Assembly: GCA_022800315.1 (NCBI GenBank)
Contig: JAAWQC010000014.1
Coordinates: 1-59,633 of the forward strand
Direction: 5' to 3'
Length of the DNA: 59,633 bases
Origin: Clostridiales bacterium
GTDB lineage: Bacteria; Bacillota; Clostridia; Oscillospirales; Acutalibacteraceae
Program-made: the position numbers and the translations under genes
Shown here: piece by piece, positions 47,605 to 57,256 of the stretch
Layout: every line of letters begins with the position of its first letter
How positions within the stretch are numbered: position 1 is the first letter of the stretch
The notes under the pieces: generated by a model
Seen by the model: only the letters and a program-made list of their open reading frames with translations
Databases searched by the model: none
Told to the model about the DNA's origin: nothing

Positions 47605-50600
47605 GTGATGAAAGAGAAGCTGAGGAGCAAACGTCTGAAAATCGCGGCGATTGTGGCGCCGCTCGCCATTTTGGCGGGTATCGCCGTCTCTATCGGCCTT
47701 CTCCATGCCGCGGAGTCCACCACCGAGTACCCGGTGGGTTCCTATGCGGAAATCATGGACACTTTGAACAACAAATCAAAAACAGCCACCATGTACCTGA
47801 CCAACGATCTGGACATGTCGGAATATCCCAACGGTTTTACCGAACCCTTCCTGGGAACGCTGGACGGCGACGGCTGGTCGGTGAAGAACCTCAAGGGGCC
47901 CCTCTTCAAAACAGTGAACGGCGGTACGGTGAAAAACATCGCCATCGAGACATCCACCATACCCGGCAGCGTGTTCGAAACGGTGCAGAACGGCGGCCTG
48001 ATCTCCAACATCCGCCTGCTCACCTATTCTCAGGTCCGCTACGAAGCCGGCTCACGCGGGCCCAATACCCCGGCGGAAACGGTGCCCATCACGGGCGGCA
48101 CCACCATCGGCAGCCTGGTAGGGAGTTTAAATAATAGCTCGGTATACGCGGTGTATAATTTTGGTTCCCACGTGACGGGCAGCCTCATCGGCAAGATGTC
48201 CGGTTCCACGGTAGCCAACGTGGTGACGCGCCGGGCCAATAAGCAATACAGCGCCATCGGCGACAATTATATCTATTACGACTGTCCGGAGCCCTCCATG
48301 GGCGCCCCCGTGGTGGGCGGCGTCGCCGGGACCAACACCATCAAGAACGTCTGGCTGGAGTTTGTGAACGGCTTCACCGGTACAGGCGACACGGCGGCGG
48401 TGCTGGGCGGGGATACCGGCGGCAACACCAGCCTGAATATGACCGACATCACCGTGAAGGATACCCCGGTGACCAGCACCGGCGGCAAGGCGGGCGGCAT
48501 CGCAGTCAACCTGCTGGGGGGTAATGCTACCCTGAACCGCGTGGAGGTGGTAGGTTCCACCATCACGGGGCAGGCCGGCTCCTCCGGCTGGTTCGCCAAT
48601 GCCCCCGCCACGGCGGTCACGGTGACCAGCAGCCGTGTGGCGGGTTCCACTGTCACCGCCGGGTCGGGTACGTCCAACGGCTTCGCCCCCGGCGGGGTCA
48701 ACAGCCAGTACTGTTACATAGCGGGCACCACGGTCAGCGGCGGCACCGCCTATATGGCGGGACAGAACCTGTCCTCCTTCACCGGGTGCGTTTACGAGCC
48801 CAAGGGGACCGCCAACATCACCTCCGGCGGCGCCAAAGCCGGGCTGACACAGAAGGCCAACGCCGATTTCCTCACCGGCGACACCCTGACCGAGCTGGGC
48901 CACGGCGGTACGGCGGGCAAGGGCAGTTGGGTTTACCTCAAGAACGAGTATCCCCGCCCGGCGGTGCCGCTGAGCGGCTATGCCGACTGGGACAGTCACC
49001 TGCTGATGGAATCCAACGTCACCCGACGGGCGGAGGCCGCCAAGGCCAACTATAAATGGGAACTGCGCCGCCAGATGTTCGGCCCCGACTTCAGCATGGA
49101 CCGCTCCTACATCTTTGTGACCGACGCCGAGACCATTGATTTTTCCGGCATGCGGGGCGCGGTCCAGTACAACTACAACGAATGCGAGGTGGGCGGCGGT
49201 ACCGCCGCTTACAACGCCAACATACCCCGGGAAAATTTCCTTCAGGGATTTCAGGCGTATACCGGTATTCTGGACGGCAACGGCAAGGTGCTGAGCAAGC
49301 TGAACCGCGTCCTGATCTGCCGCATCGACGGCGGCGGTATCCGCGACCTGGGTATCGTCAACACTACCAGCCGTGATGGCAATTATTTTAACGGTGTACT
49401 GACCCGTTTTGCGCTGAATGGGCGTATAGAGAACGTATTCGTCCAGTCCACCATCGGCGGTCGCTGGGCCAACGGCGGTCTGACCTGTATTCCCACGAAT
49501 ATGGTCATTTCCAATTGCTTCGTCAGCGGCGAACAGAGCACCACCGGCGGCTATCCCGGTATGCTGTTCGGCGAACGGGGATCATCAAGCGCGCAGACCG
49601 ACAACTGTTATACTACCGGACGGCTGATCAATACCGACAAGGGCTACCGCCTGCTGGCCGCCTCGGGACCGGCGACCAATTCCTATTCCTCCGAGACTGT
49701 CGGCACCAATGTGCCAGTGAACAACGGGTTATCCGTTCCCTACGACAAACAGGCGGCGTCCATCGCCTCGCTGGCCAACGCGCAGACGACGGCGGATCTG
49801 ACCGACCCCGCCACCGCCAAGACGCTGCTCACCGGGGACAACTGGACCTTCGTGGACGGTTTGTATCCTCAACTTAAGGTTTTCGCGGAGAGCGACAGCA
49901 ACACCGTGCGGGCCAACTCTATCGCCAGCGCCATCCCCCTGCCGCTGGCGGGGGCGGTCCAGTCGGACGGCTCCCCGGTCACCGCCCTGACGCTGGGCAC
50001 CGACCTGGAGCTGATGACCAGGCTGCCGGGCCAGTCCGTCGCCTCCATTGTATGGTCGGCCGATAGGACGGGTTTGGTCACCAGCGGCGGCTCCACCGGC
50101 CAATATCTGAAGGCCAGCACTGCTGCCACGGGCCAGTATGTCCTCACCGCCATCTACACCGATCCCGCCACCAAGGCTTCCGCCTATAAACGCTTCAGCG
50201 TCAAGGTCAACAAGGTGGAGCCACTCGTCGGCTCCATCCGGTTCACCGAGCAGGTTACCCAGACCAAATTCCCCTGCATCGAGTACATCGGCGGCAACTC
50301 GGACGGTAAAGGCACCCTGCGGGTGTACATGGCCAGCCAGTGTACCCAGGCCGCCGACGGCAGCTGGACCCCCAACAGCGGCGCCGCCCAGCTGTATGCC
50401 CGAAACGAAATGAGGATCAACGGCCCCAACAGCAGCGGCAGTTGGGATTCCCACTGGGCCGTGCCCACCAGCGTGCCGGTGGGGGAAAAGCTGGTGGCCA
50501 TCTACAGCCCCAGCCCGGACGACGTCAAAACCGGCACCATCTCCGGCGTCAGCAACGCCGTCCAAGCGGTGCAGGACATCAACACCGGCGGCTATACCAT

Positions 50601-53600
50601 CAGCGCCTACGATGCGGTCACAAACAAAACGGTGGCCCAGGCCGCCGCGGGCAAACAGTATTACGCCGACTTCGTGGGCACCACGCCTCCGATGCAGAAG
50701 AGAATCGATTATTATACCAACCTGTACGTGGTGGAGAAAAACAGCCAGGGACAGGACGTGGGAACTCCCGTAAAGCTTCCGTACAGCGCCGCCACCGGCC
50801 GCTGGGATGCCATCCCTTACGAGGCGGCGGGCAAATACCTGCGCATGACGGTCAACTGCACCAACGCGCAGTTTTTCGCCCATAGGGGCACGCTGACGCT
50901 GGATATCCCCATCGTAGACGCCAACACGGTCACCGGTCAGGTGACGGTCAAGGCGCTGCAGTACGCCGACGGCAACCCCCGCACCGGTAAAAAGCTGACG
51001 GCCAATTATGTGAAGAACGGTTCCAATCCCGACAACGGCGCCAACGGCACCTGGATCTGGGAGGTGCAGGCCAAAGGCAGCAGTGCCTGGACGGCGGTCA
51101 GCGCCGACCTGATCTTCCCTCTGGGGGCCGCGGGCTACGACGGCAGCTATATCTACGTGCCGGAGAGCAGCCTGGGCGGCAAATACCGGGTGTCCTACAA
51201 AGCCTCTTCCATCAGCGGCCTCACCGGCTCGGTGGGTCCGACGGTCAGCGGTACGGTGGAGGAGCCCCCCATCCTCAAGGGGGACATGACCATCACCTTC
51301 AGCGGCGACACGCCGCCCATGGTGGACAACGCCACCTTTACCGCCAAATTCACCCCCGACTCCACCCAGAGCGACGAGGATACCAGCAAGGGGGCCTACC
51401 AGTGGGGGTATCTGAAGGAGGGGGTGTTCACCCCCTTCCCCAGCGGCGCCACCGGCACCATCTATGTGCTCAAGGGGGACGATTTCGGCGTCCTCAAATC
51501 CAGCGGTTCTCCCGTCACCTGTGCCTATAAGGCGGACGCCGACGGCAAATATACCGGCAACATCATCTCCTCCTACCATGATTTCAGCGCCGACGATTTC
51601 GTACCCGCCAGCCAGCCCAAGCCGGGCGGTGCGGTGACGGTGAGCAATATCACCGACGGCGCTTTCACGGTCGGGCTGGAGGCCAACATGTCCTACGCCA
51701 TCGTCACGCCGGATATCCCCGCCATCACCGACCCCGGCGACAGCCGCCTGAAATGGTGTTCGGCGTCTACCACCGGTTCCGCCGCCTTTGAGGTATCCGC
51801 GGACAAGAAGACCGGCACCTTCAAGGGGCTGAAACGGAACACCGCCTACACCCTTTACCAATGGTACCCGGCGCGGACCGGCTATACCGCATCGGTGATA
51901 TCCGACCCTATTAAGGGGAAGACCACCACCCTGAAAACCGTGCTGCCCGACACCCTGACCATGTACGGCGCGCCCAATAAGGACGGCACCCTTACCGTCA
52001 CCGTGCCGAACGCCCTGCAGGGCAGCTATACCCTGGATTGGCAGTACAAACGGGGCGGCGCCTATACCGGCATCGGGGGCAAAACCGGTCTGGCACAGAC
52101 CACGAACGATACCTATACCCTGAAACTGGATTACAGCCTGGGCTTGCAGGACGGGGACAGCGTGCGGGTGCAGATCAACCCCACCGCCGATTTCCAGACC
52201 GCCCGCACCTCTCCCGAGGTGGGGCCGCTGGTCAGCTACATCTCGATGGGTTCGGAGGCCGACCTGCGGCATTTTGGCAATACCTGCGTCAGCACCTGTC
52301 CCGACGGCTGTAAATTTGCCGGTTTGACCGCTGAGGAGCAGAAAGAACACGCTTATAAACAGACCGCCGATGTCGCCTGTACCGCCGCCTATAGTCCCCT
52401 CACCCTGAAGAACGGCGGCAGCTACGACGGGCAGGGTCATACCGTCACCGGGCTGAAAAATTCCCTGTTTGCCTCGGTGGGTGGAACGGTAAAGAACCTG
52501 ACGCTGCTGCGGCCGGTGGCCGGCAACGGCGGTACCCTTGCCGAGTCGGTCAGCTCAAACGCCGTCATCAGCGGGATATTGGTAATCGATCCCACCGTCA
52601 CCTCTTCCGCCGACGCCGGCGGCCTGTTCGGCAGGGCCCTTACCAGCCGGATAGCCGACTGCGCCGTCATCGGCGGCAGTATATCGGCTCCCTCCGGCGC
52701 GGCGGGCGGCCTGCTGGGCACCGCCACGACGAGCCTGCAGGTGACCGGCAGCTACACCGCCCAGACCACCGTGTCCGGCGTGTCCGCCGGCGCTTTTGTG
52801 GGACAGACGGCGGATTCTACCTTCACCAGCTGCTATTACGACAAGCAGACCAGCTCCACCGCCGACACCGCCGCCGCCGGCGTACTGACCACCGACCTGA
52901 CCAAGGCCGGCGGGCCCTCCGGCTTCGCCGCCGCCAACTGGTCGATTAAGGAGGGGTATTATCCTCTGCCCGCAGCCGCGGCAAACGTCGCCCTGGCCCG
53001 GCTCTATGCCACGCCGGTGTTCCTGCAAAACGGGGAGACGCTGGCGAAGGCCTTCTCCACTATCCCTCTTACCAAAACCGATACCGGCGGCGGTGCGGTT
53101 TCCTATGCCATCAGCGGCAGCGCCCAGTTCGTGGAAAACGGCGATTCCCTGTGGTTCAACAAGGCGGGGAAGGTGACCCTGACCGTGACCGCGGGCGGCT
53201 TGTCCCGGACGGTGGATATCCAGGTTCCCTCCGGCCAGGCTAACGTGCAGGCCCTGACGGCTACGGCGGGGGAAAAAGGGCAGCAAACCCTGACCCTCAC
53301 CACGCCGCTGTACACCGCCGTCACCGACGAGGCGGATTTCTACGGGCAGAAGGCCTCCGGTAGCTTTGACACCACCGGTACCGGCCTGAGCCGAAACGCC
53401 GCAGTGAAGAACAACGTCCATGCCTATGGCAGCAACAACGCCAACGCCAACATCTATATGGAGATGAGCGGCACCGCCGGGCAGAAGTACGCCCTATCCT
53501 TTGTCAACGCCGCCGCCTATACGGTGGAAGACAACCGTTATTTCCAGCTGAAGGTCTATCGCGGTGCCGACAAATCGCTGTACGATCTGATCAACGTTAC

Positions 53601-54057
53601 CCTGAAGCCCATGACGGTGCGCACGCTGGATATCACCGTGCCGGTGGCGTCGGCCACCATCCAGCCGGACAGCGCGGAGAACTACACGGTCAGCTACTCC
53701 AGCACCCTGACCGTAACCAGCAAGGCGCAGGCGCCGATTACCCTGACCCTGTCGGGGGTGAGTTCTGCCAGCGTCAACACCCTGCCGATACGCAGCAAGG
53801 GCTGGACCGACTGGGCCGCAACCAAGAAATCCCTGAAGGAAGCGGGAGTGGCTCTGGACCTGATCAACACAGGCGGCACCCTGCTCACGGCTTACGATCC
53901 TGCGGACGCGTCGCCTGAGAGCTTTGCGTCCATCGGCTACGGGCAGAATACCGCCTATCGCATCAAACTGTATCATCCCAAACTGGTCAGCACGAAGGAG
54001 ACCTTCCAGCTTACCATGACCTACAGCGTCGGGGTTTCCCCCACCGATATCTCCTGA
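47605..54057 (+). CDS. Giant secreted GLUG-repeat protein
   Basis: A roughly 2150-aa exported protein, the largest in the window. An N-terminal hydrophobic helix (about residues 10-33, IAAIVAPLAILAGIAVSIGLL) acts as signal or anchor. Three beta-helix blocks with GLUG-type turns follow: GTLDGDGWSVKNL near 84, GILDGNGKVLSKL near 554 and GSYDGQGHTVTGL near 1606. Between blocks 2 and 3 (about 780-1550) lies a chain of Ig-like beta domains, and a short Cys cluster (CVSTCPDGC) is near 1560. There is no LPxTG, so attachment is by the N-terminus or by partners. GTG 47605 is nine bases after AGGGG; ATG 47608 and ATG 47584 are alternatives. Confidence 0.85.
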   Translation: MMKEKLRSKRLKIAAIVAPLAILAGIAVSIGLLHAAESTTEYPVGSYAEIMDTLNNKSKTATMYLTNDLDMSEYPNGFTEPFLGTLDGDGWSVKNLKGPLFKTVNGGTVKNIAIETSTIPGSVFETVQNGGLISNIRLLTYSQVRYEAGSRGPNTPAETVPITGGTTIGSLVGSLNNSSVYAVYNFGSHVTGSLIGKMSGSTVANVVTRRANKQYSAIGDNYIYYDCPEPSMGAPVVGGVAGTNTIKNVWLEFVNGFTGTGDTAAVLGGDTGGNTSLNMTDITVKDTPVTSTGGKAGGIAVNLLGGNATLNRVEVVGSTITGQAGSSGWFANAPATAVTVTSSRVAGSTVTAGSGTSNGFAPGGVNSQYCYIAGTTVSGGTAYMAGQNLSSFTGCVYEPKGTANITSGGAKAGLTQKANADFLTGDTLTELGHGGTAGKGSWVYLKNEYPRPAVPLSGYADWDSHLLMESNVTRRAEAAKANYKWELRRQMFGPDFSMDRSYIFVTDAETIDFSGMRGAVQYNYNECEVGGGTAAYNANIPRENFLQGFQAYTGILDGNGKVLSKLNRVLICRIDGGGIRDLGIVNTTSRDGNYFNGVLTRFALNGRIENVFVQSTIGGRWANGGLTCIPTNMVISNCFVSGEQSTTGGYPGMLFGERGSSSAQTDNCYTTGRLINTDKGYRLLAASGPATNSYSSETVGTNVPVNNGLSVPYDKQAASIASLANAQTTADLTDPATAKTLLTGDNWTFVDGLYPQLKVFAESDSNTVRANSIASAIPLPLAGAVQSDGSPVTALTLGTDLELMTRLPGQSVASIVWSADRTGLVTSGGSTGQYLKASTAATGQYVLTAIYTDPATKASAYKRFSVKVNKVEPLVGSIRFTEQVTQTKFPCIEYIGGNSDGKGTLRVYMASQCTQAADGSWTPNSGAAQLYARNEMRINGPNSSGSWDSHWAVPTSVPVGEKLVAIYSPSPDDVKTGTISGVSNAVQAVQDINTGGYTISAYDAVTNKTVAQAAAGKQYYADFVGTTPPMQKRIDYYTNLYVVEKNSQGQDVGTPVKLPYSAATGRWDAIPYEAAGKYLRMTVNCTNAQFFAHRGTLTLDIPIVDANTVTGQVTVKALQYADGNPRTGKKLTANYVKNGSNPDNGANGTWIWEVQAKGSSAWTAVSADLIFPLGAAGYDGSYIYVPESSLGGKYRVSYKASSISGLTGSVGPTVSGTVEEPPILKGDMTITFSGDTPPMVDNATFTAKFTPDSTQSDEDTSKGAYQWGYLKEGVFTPFPSGATGTIYVLKGDDFGVLKSSGSPVTCAYKADADGKYTGNIISSYHDFSADDFVPASQPKPGGAVTVSNITDGAFTVGLEANMSYAIVTPDIPAITDPGDSRLKWCSASTTGSAAFEVSADKKTGTFKGLKRNTAYTLYQWYPARTGYTASVISDPIKGKTTTLKTVLPDTLTMYGAPNKDGTLTVTVPNALQGSYTLDWQYKRGGAYTGIGGKTGLAQTTNDTYTLKLDYSLGLQDGDSVRVQINPTADFQTARTSPEVGPLVSYISMGSEADLRHFGNTCVSTCPDGCKFAGLTAEEQKEHAYKQTADVACTAAYSPLTLKNGGSYDGQGHTVTGLKNSLFASVGGTVKNLTLLRPVAGNGGTLAESVSSNAVISGILVIDPTVTSSADAGGLFGRALTSRIADCAVIGGSISAPSGAAGGLLGTATTSLQVTGSYTAQTTVSGVSAGAFVGQTADSTFTSCYYDKQTSSTADTAAAGVLTTDLTKAGGPSGFAAANWSIKEGYYPLPAAAANVALARLYATPVFLQNGETLAKAFSTIPLTKTDTGGGAVSYAISGSAQFVENGDSLWFNKAGKVTLTVTAGGLSRTVDIQVPSGQANVQALTATAGEKGQQTLTLTTPLYTAVTDEADFYGQKASGSFDTTGTGLSRNAAVKNNVHAYGSNNANANIYMEMSGTAGQKYALSFVNAAAYTVEDNRYFQLKVYRGADKSLYDLINVTLKPMTVRTLDITVPVASATIQPDSAENYTVSYSSTLTVTSKAQAPITLTLSGVSSASVNTLPIRSKGWTDWAATKKSLKEAGVALDLINTGGTLLTAYDPADASPESFASIGYGQNTAYRIKLYHPKLVSTKETFQLTMTYSVGVSPTDIS

Positions 54058-54067
54058 ACAACGACGA

Positions 54068-54104
54068 GGCCGCCGGCACCACGTTAAGGGGCCGGCGGCC
54101 TTTT
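54068..54104 (+). terminator. Terminator of the surface operon
   Basis: GGCCGCCGGC (54068-54077) pairs perfectly with GCCGGCGGCC (54091-54100) around 13 bases, followed by TTTT. Confidence 0.88.
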
Positions 54105-54134
54105 GGCTGTGAGATGTCCCACAGGTGACAACGC

Positions 54135-54178
54135 AAAACGCAGGGAAGCGGACGGTGCCGTCCGCTTCCCTGCGTTTT
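54135..54178. terminator. Very long bidirectional terminator stem
   Basis: A 21-bp perfect stem (54135-54155 with 54158-54178) and a two-base loop, with A4 and T4 at its ends. It closes the leftward cyclophilin gene and backs up the operon terminator. Confidence 0.9.
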
Positions 54179-54194
54179 CATAACCGGATGTGTC

Positions 54195-55067
54195 TCAGCC
54201 CTGATAGGTGGTGATCTCGACGGTATCCACTGTCACAGGCTCCGCGGGCTTGCCGTTCTTGTCGGTCTTGACGCCGGCGATGGCATCCACCACGTCCATA
54301 CCCTCGAATACCTGGGCAAAGACGGTGTGGCCGCCGCTGAGGCGCCAGGCGCCGTCCAGATGGATGTTGCCGCCGTTCTTTTCATACAGCGCCCATACGG
54401 CGTCGGGCACGGCGGAGGCAATGGGCAGGCCCTTCTGCTTGGCCGCCGCGTAATAGTAATCCTTCCAGCTCTTGTACTGGGATTTCAGCGAGTCTTCATT
54501 TTGCTTGTAATACTCCTCGTAAGAGACGGCCTGGGACAGGTAGGTATCCCGTCCCGAGAAGGAGGAAGCGCCCGCCTGGTTGATGAAGAACTGACTGCCG
54601 TTGGTATTTACACCGGAGTTGGCCATGGATACCGAACCGCGGAGATTGAGCAGCTTCTGGTCGAATTCGTCCTCAAAGCTCTTGCCCCAGATGCTTTCAC
54701 CGCCGGTGCCGGTGCCCTTCGGGTCGCCGCCCTGGATCATGAAATCGTTGATGATCCGGTGGAAGGTCAGGCCGTTATAATAGCCATCTTTGGCGTGGGT
54801 GGTAAAATTCTCCACCGCCTTGGGCGCGGCCTCGGGGAAAAAGCGCATCTTGATGTTGCCCATCGAAGTGTGCAGGATGGCGATGGTGTCCCCGGCGGCC
54901 GGTCCTTCCAGCTGGAAGCCGTAATCTTTGTCAGGATAGGCGGTGCTGACGCTGTTGATGGCGTCTCCGCCGGCCCCCGGTTTGTTTTCGTCGCTGGAAC
55001 AGCCGGTCAGTATACCTGCGCAAAAAAGGGCGGCAAATCCGACGGAAAGCAGGCATTTTCCTTTCAT
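54195..55067 (-). CDS. Cyclophilin-type peptidyl-prolyl isomerase, lipoprotein
   Basis: A 290-aa lipoprotein (lipobox LTGCSS, Cys near residue 22) with a cyclophilin fold that isomerises X-Pro bonds in exported proteins. Family motifs are [20 protein letters not shown] (near 105), [21 protein letters not shown] (near 150) and [17 protein letters not shown] (near 255). An insert of about 60 residues (near 178-235, with [12 protein letters not shown]) is not usual. It may assist folding of the surface proteins encoded upstream. It is the second gene after the next cyclophilin on the same strand. Confidence 0.93.
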   Translation of the reverse strand: MKGKCLLSVGFAALFCAGILTGCSSDENKPGAGGDAINSVSTAYPDKDYGFQLEGPAAGDTIAILHTSMGNIKMRFFPEAAPKAVENFTTHAKDGYYNGLTFHRIINDFMIQGGDPKGTGTGGESIWGKSFEDEFDQKLLNLRGSVSMANSGVNTNGSQFFINQAGASSFSGRDTYLSQAVSYEEYYKQNEDSLKSQYKSWKDYYYAAAKQKGLPIASAVPDAVWALYEKNGGNIHLDGAWRLSGGHTVFAQVFEGMDVVDAIAGVKTDKNGKPAEPVTVDTVEITTYQG

Positions 55068-55087
55068 AGTGACCTCCGTTTCACGTT

Positions 55088-55681
55088 TTACAGTGTCTTG
55101 ATCTCGATGCTGTTAATCAGCACGTCGGTTTTGGGCATATCCTGCTGGCCGACCTCAACCGACGCGATGGCGTCGACTACGTCCATGCCATCGTATACTT
55201 GGCCGAATACCGTGTGGCGGAAATCCAGCCAGGGGGTGCCGCCCATCCGGCGGTAGTTCTCCGCCACCTCGGCCGGGAAACCCTGATCGCTGAGTTCCTT
55301 CATCTGGTCGAGCATCTGGTCGGGCACGGTGGAAGCCTGCACGATGAAGAACTGGCTGCCGTTGGTGTTGGGGCCGGCGTTGGCCATGGAGAGGGCGCCC
55401 TTGTAGTTGTGCAGGGCGGGATCAAACTCATCCTCAAAGCTGCCGCCCCAGATGCTTTCGCCGCCGGTGCCGGTGCCGTTCGGGTCGCCGCCCTGGATCA
55501 TGAAGTCCTTGATGACACGGTGGAACTTCAGACCGTCATAATAGCCGTTTTTGGCGTGGGTGGTGAAATTCTCCACCGTTTTCGGGGCCTGCTGGGGAAA
55601 CAGGCGAAGAGAGATGTCCCCCATGGTGGTGTGCATGACCGCGACAATTTCTCCCGCAGCGGGCGTATTGAGCTGGCTCAT
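55088..55681 (-). CDS. Cyclophilin-type peptidyl-prolyl isomerase
   Basis: A 197-aa cytoplasmic cyclophilin without signal peptide. The core motifs are [40 protein letters not shown] and [20 protein letters not shown]. It has a short helical insert (residues about 115-150) at the same place where the lipoprotein paralogue has its larger insert, so the two probably arose by duplication. The 20-bp gap to the lipoprotein gene suggests one operon. ATG has AAAGGAACG upstream. Confidence 0.94.
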   Translation of the reverse strand: MSQLNTPAAGEIVAVMHTTMGDISLRLFPQQAPKTVENFTTHAKNGYYDGLKFHRVIKDFMIQGGDPNGTGTGGESIWGGSFEDEFDPALHNYKGALSMANAGPNTNGSQFFIVQASTVPDQMLDQMKELSDQGFPAEVAENYRRMGGTPWLDFRHTVFGQVYDGMDVVDAIASVEVGQQDMPKTDVLINSIEIKTL

Positions 55682-55711
55682 ATCAACGTTCCTTTCACAT
55701 GGACGGGCGGC

Positions 55712-55876
55712 TTACTGCTGGGTATCGCCGTCGTCCTTCGTTTGATCCTTGGCAAATTTATTGAGCAGATAGACGGACAGGAGGATAACCCCCATCACCA
55801 CGAAGATACCCACCATACCCAGCAGCATCAGCCACAGGGACGGCCCGATATTGTCGAGACTGAATTGCATTTCCAT
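55712..55876 (-). CDS. OadG-like small membrane protein (54 aa)
   Basis: A 54-aa protein with one membrane helix: MEMQFSLDNIGPSLWLMLLG, then MVGIFVVMGVILLSVYLLNK and a short charged tail ending DTQQ. Its size and layout match the gamma subunit of sodium-pump decarboxylases (OadG/GcdC), which hold the complex together. AAGGAGG lies nine bases before the ATG, and the gene starts 16 bases after the beta subunit stops. An easily missed small gene. Confidence 0.85.
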   Translation of the reverse strand: MEMQFSLDNIGPSLWLMLLGMVGIFVVMGVILLSVYLLNKFAKDQTKDDGDTQQ

Positions 55877-55891
55877 ACAGCGATTCCTCCT

Positions 55892-57064
55892 TTATGCAAG
55901 GCCCATGCCGGACACCATCTGCGGCACGACGGTCAGAATGATGCCGCCCGCGACGACCGAGCCGATCTGGCCGGCCACGTTGGCGCCCACGGCGTGCATG
56001 AGCAGATGGTTCTGATTGTCTTCCTTCAGCGCCATTTTCTGAATGACCCGCGCCGACATGGGGAAGGCGGAGATACCCGCGCCGCCCACCATGGGGTTTA
56101 TCTTCTGATCCTTGGGCAGGAACAGATTCATCAGTTTGGCCAGCATCACGCCGCCGATGGTGTCGAACACGAAAGCGAACAGGCCCAGCGCCATGATGAC
56201 CAGGGTATCCAGCCGCACGAAATCAGCGGCCTTCATGCTGGCGGCGATGGTCAGGCCCAGGAGGATGGTGATGAGGTTCGCCAGAGTGGTCTGTGCGGTC
56301 TGGGACAGGCTGTCCAGCTTGAGGCATTCCCGAAGCAGGTTGCCGAACATCAGCATGCCCACCAGCGAGACCGAAGCCGGCGCTACCAGACCCGCGATGA
56401 TGGTGACGATGATGGGGAAGAGGATGCGGGTCTTGCGGGACACCTTTTTGGGATTATATGGCATGCGGATCTGCCGTTCCTTTTTGGTGGTGACCAGCTT
56501 GATGGCTGCGGGCTGGATGATGGGTACCAGCGCCATATAGGAATAAGCCGCCACCGCGATGGCCCCCACGTACCGCGATTCGAATACCTGGGATACCAGC
56601 AGGGAGGTGGGGCCGTCCGCCGCGCCGATGACGCCGATTGCCGCCGCTTCCTTGAAGGGGAAGAAGAAGGAGGCGAGGAACACGGTCAGAAAAATGCCGA
56701 ACTGGGCGGCCGCGCCGAACAGGAGCATTTTCGGGTTGGACAGCAGAGGACCGAAATCGATCATGGCGCCGATACCGATGAACAGCAGCAGCGGCATGGC
56801 CTCCGACGCTTTGATACCCACATCGAACAGCCACTGAATGATACCCACCGAATCGCCCTGATTGATGGCACCCGAGAAGGGAAGGTTGACCAGGATTGCG
56901 CCGAAGCCCATGGGCATCAGCAGCGCCGGTTCAAAATCCTTTGCCAGAGCCAGATAGATCAGGATACCGCCGATGGCCAGCATGATCAGGCTTTTCCAGC
57001 CGTCGCCTGTGAAAAGAGCGGCGACGCCGTCGTAGAGAAAACGGAATTGTTCTAAAAATTCCAA
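55892..57064 (-). CDS. oadB: Sodium-translocating decarboxylase beta subunit
   Basis: A 390-aa integral membrane protein with about ten helices, the ion-channel subunit of oxaloacetate, glutaconyl-CoA or methylmalonyl-CoA decarboxylase. Typical stretches are ALLMPMGFGAILVNLPFSGA (near residue 48), GAMIDFGPLLSNPKMLLFGA (near 98), GVIGAADGPTSLLVSQVF (near 133) and NPMVGGAGISAFPMSARVIQ (near 320). The decarboxylating subunit is not in the window, so which acid is the substrate is not known. Confidence 0.95.
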   Translation of the reverse strand: MEFLEQFRFLYDGVAALFTGDGWKSLIMLAIGGILIYLALAKDFEPALLMPMGFGAILVNLPFSGAINQGDSVGIIQWLFDVGIKASEAMPLLLFIGIGAMIDFGPLLSNPKMLLFGAAAQFGIFLTVFLASFFFPFKEAAAIGVIGAADGPTSLLVSQVFESRYVGAIAVAAYSYMALVPIIQPAAIKLVTTKKERQIRMPYNPKKVSRKTRILFPIIVTIIAGLVAPASVSLVGMLMFGNLLRECLKLDSLSQTAQTTLANLITILLGLTIAASMKAADFVRLDTLVIMALGLFAFVFDTIGGVMLAKLMNLFLPKDQKINPMVGGAGISAFPMSARVIQKMALKEDNQNHLLMHAVGANVAGQIGSVVAGGIILTVVPQMVSGMGLA

Positions 57065-57256
57065 CGCAGACTCTCCTTTTACAAAACTTGGACACTCTAT
57101 CCCCTGATTATATCGGAGACGGCGCCATATTTCAACCGGTTGCTGTAAATCGTTCCCTTCGGATTCGTATTATCTGACAGGGGTGCTGTCGATACCCGTC
57201 ACAAAAGGGAAGGCACAGGGCCGCCGGCAAAAAAGTACGCCGAAAGGCCCCCGTTA
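57065..57256. other. Short intergenic gap
   Basis: 192 bases upstream of the OadB gene and downstream of the symporter gene. No clear terminator or promoter is recognised. Confidence 0.3.

Noticed and set aside
49729-52440. A 903-codon minus-strand frame opposite the giant secreted protein
   Set aside because: It shadows a clearly secreted repeat protein with a signal and GLUG motifs; its own composition is low-complexity Gly/Val/His.
55199-57055. A 618-codon plus-strand frame opposite OadB and the cyclophilin gene
   Set aside because: It crosses two opposite genes with strong family motifs, and its His/Gln-rich composition is typical of antisense frames.
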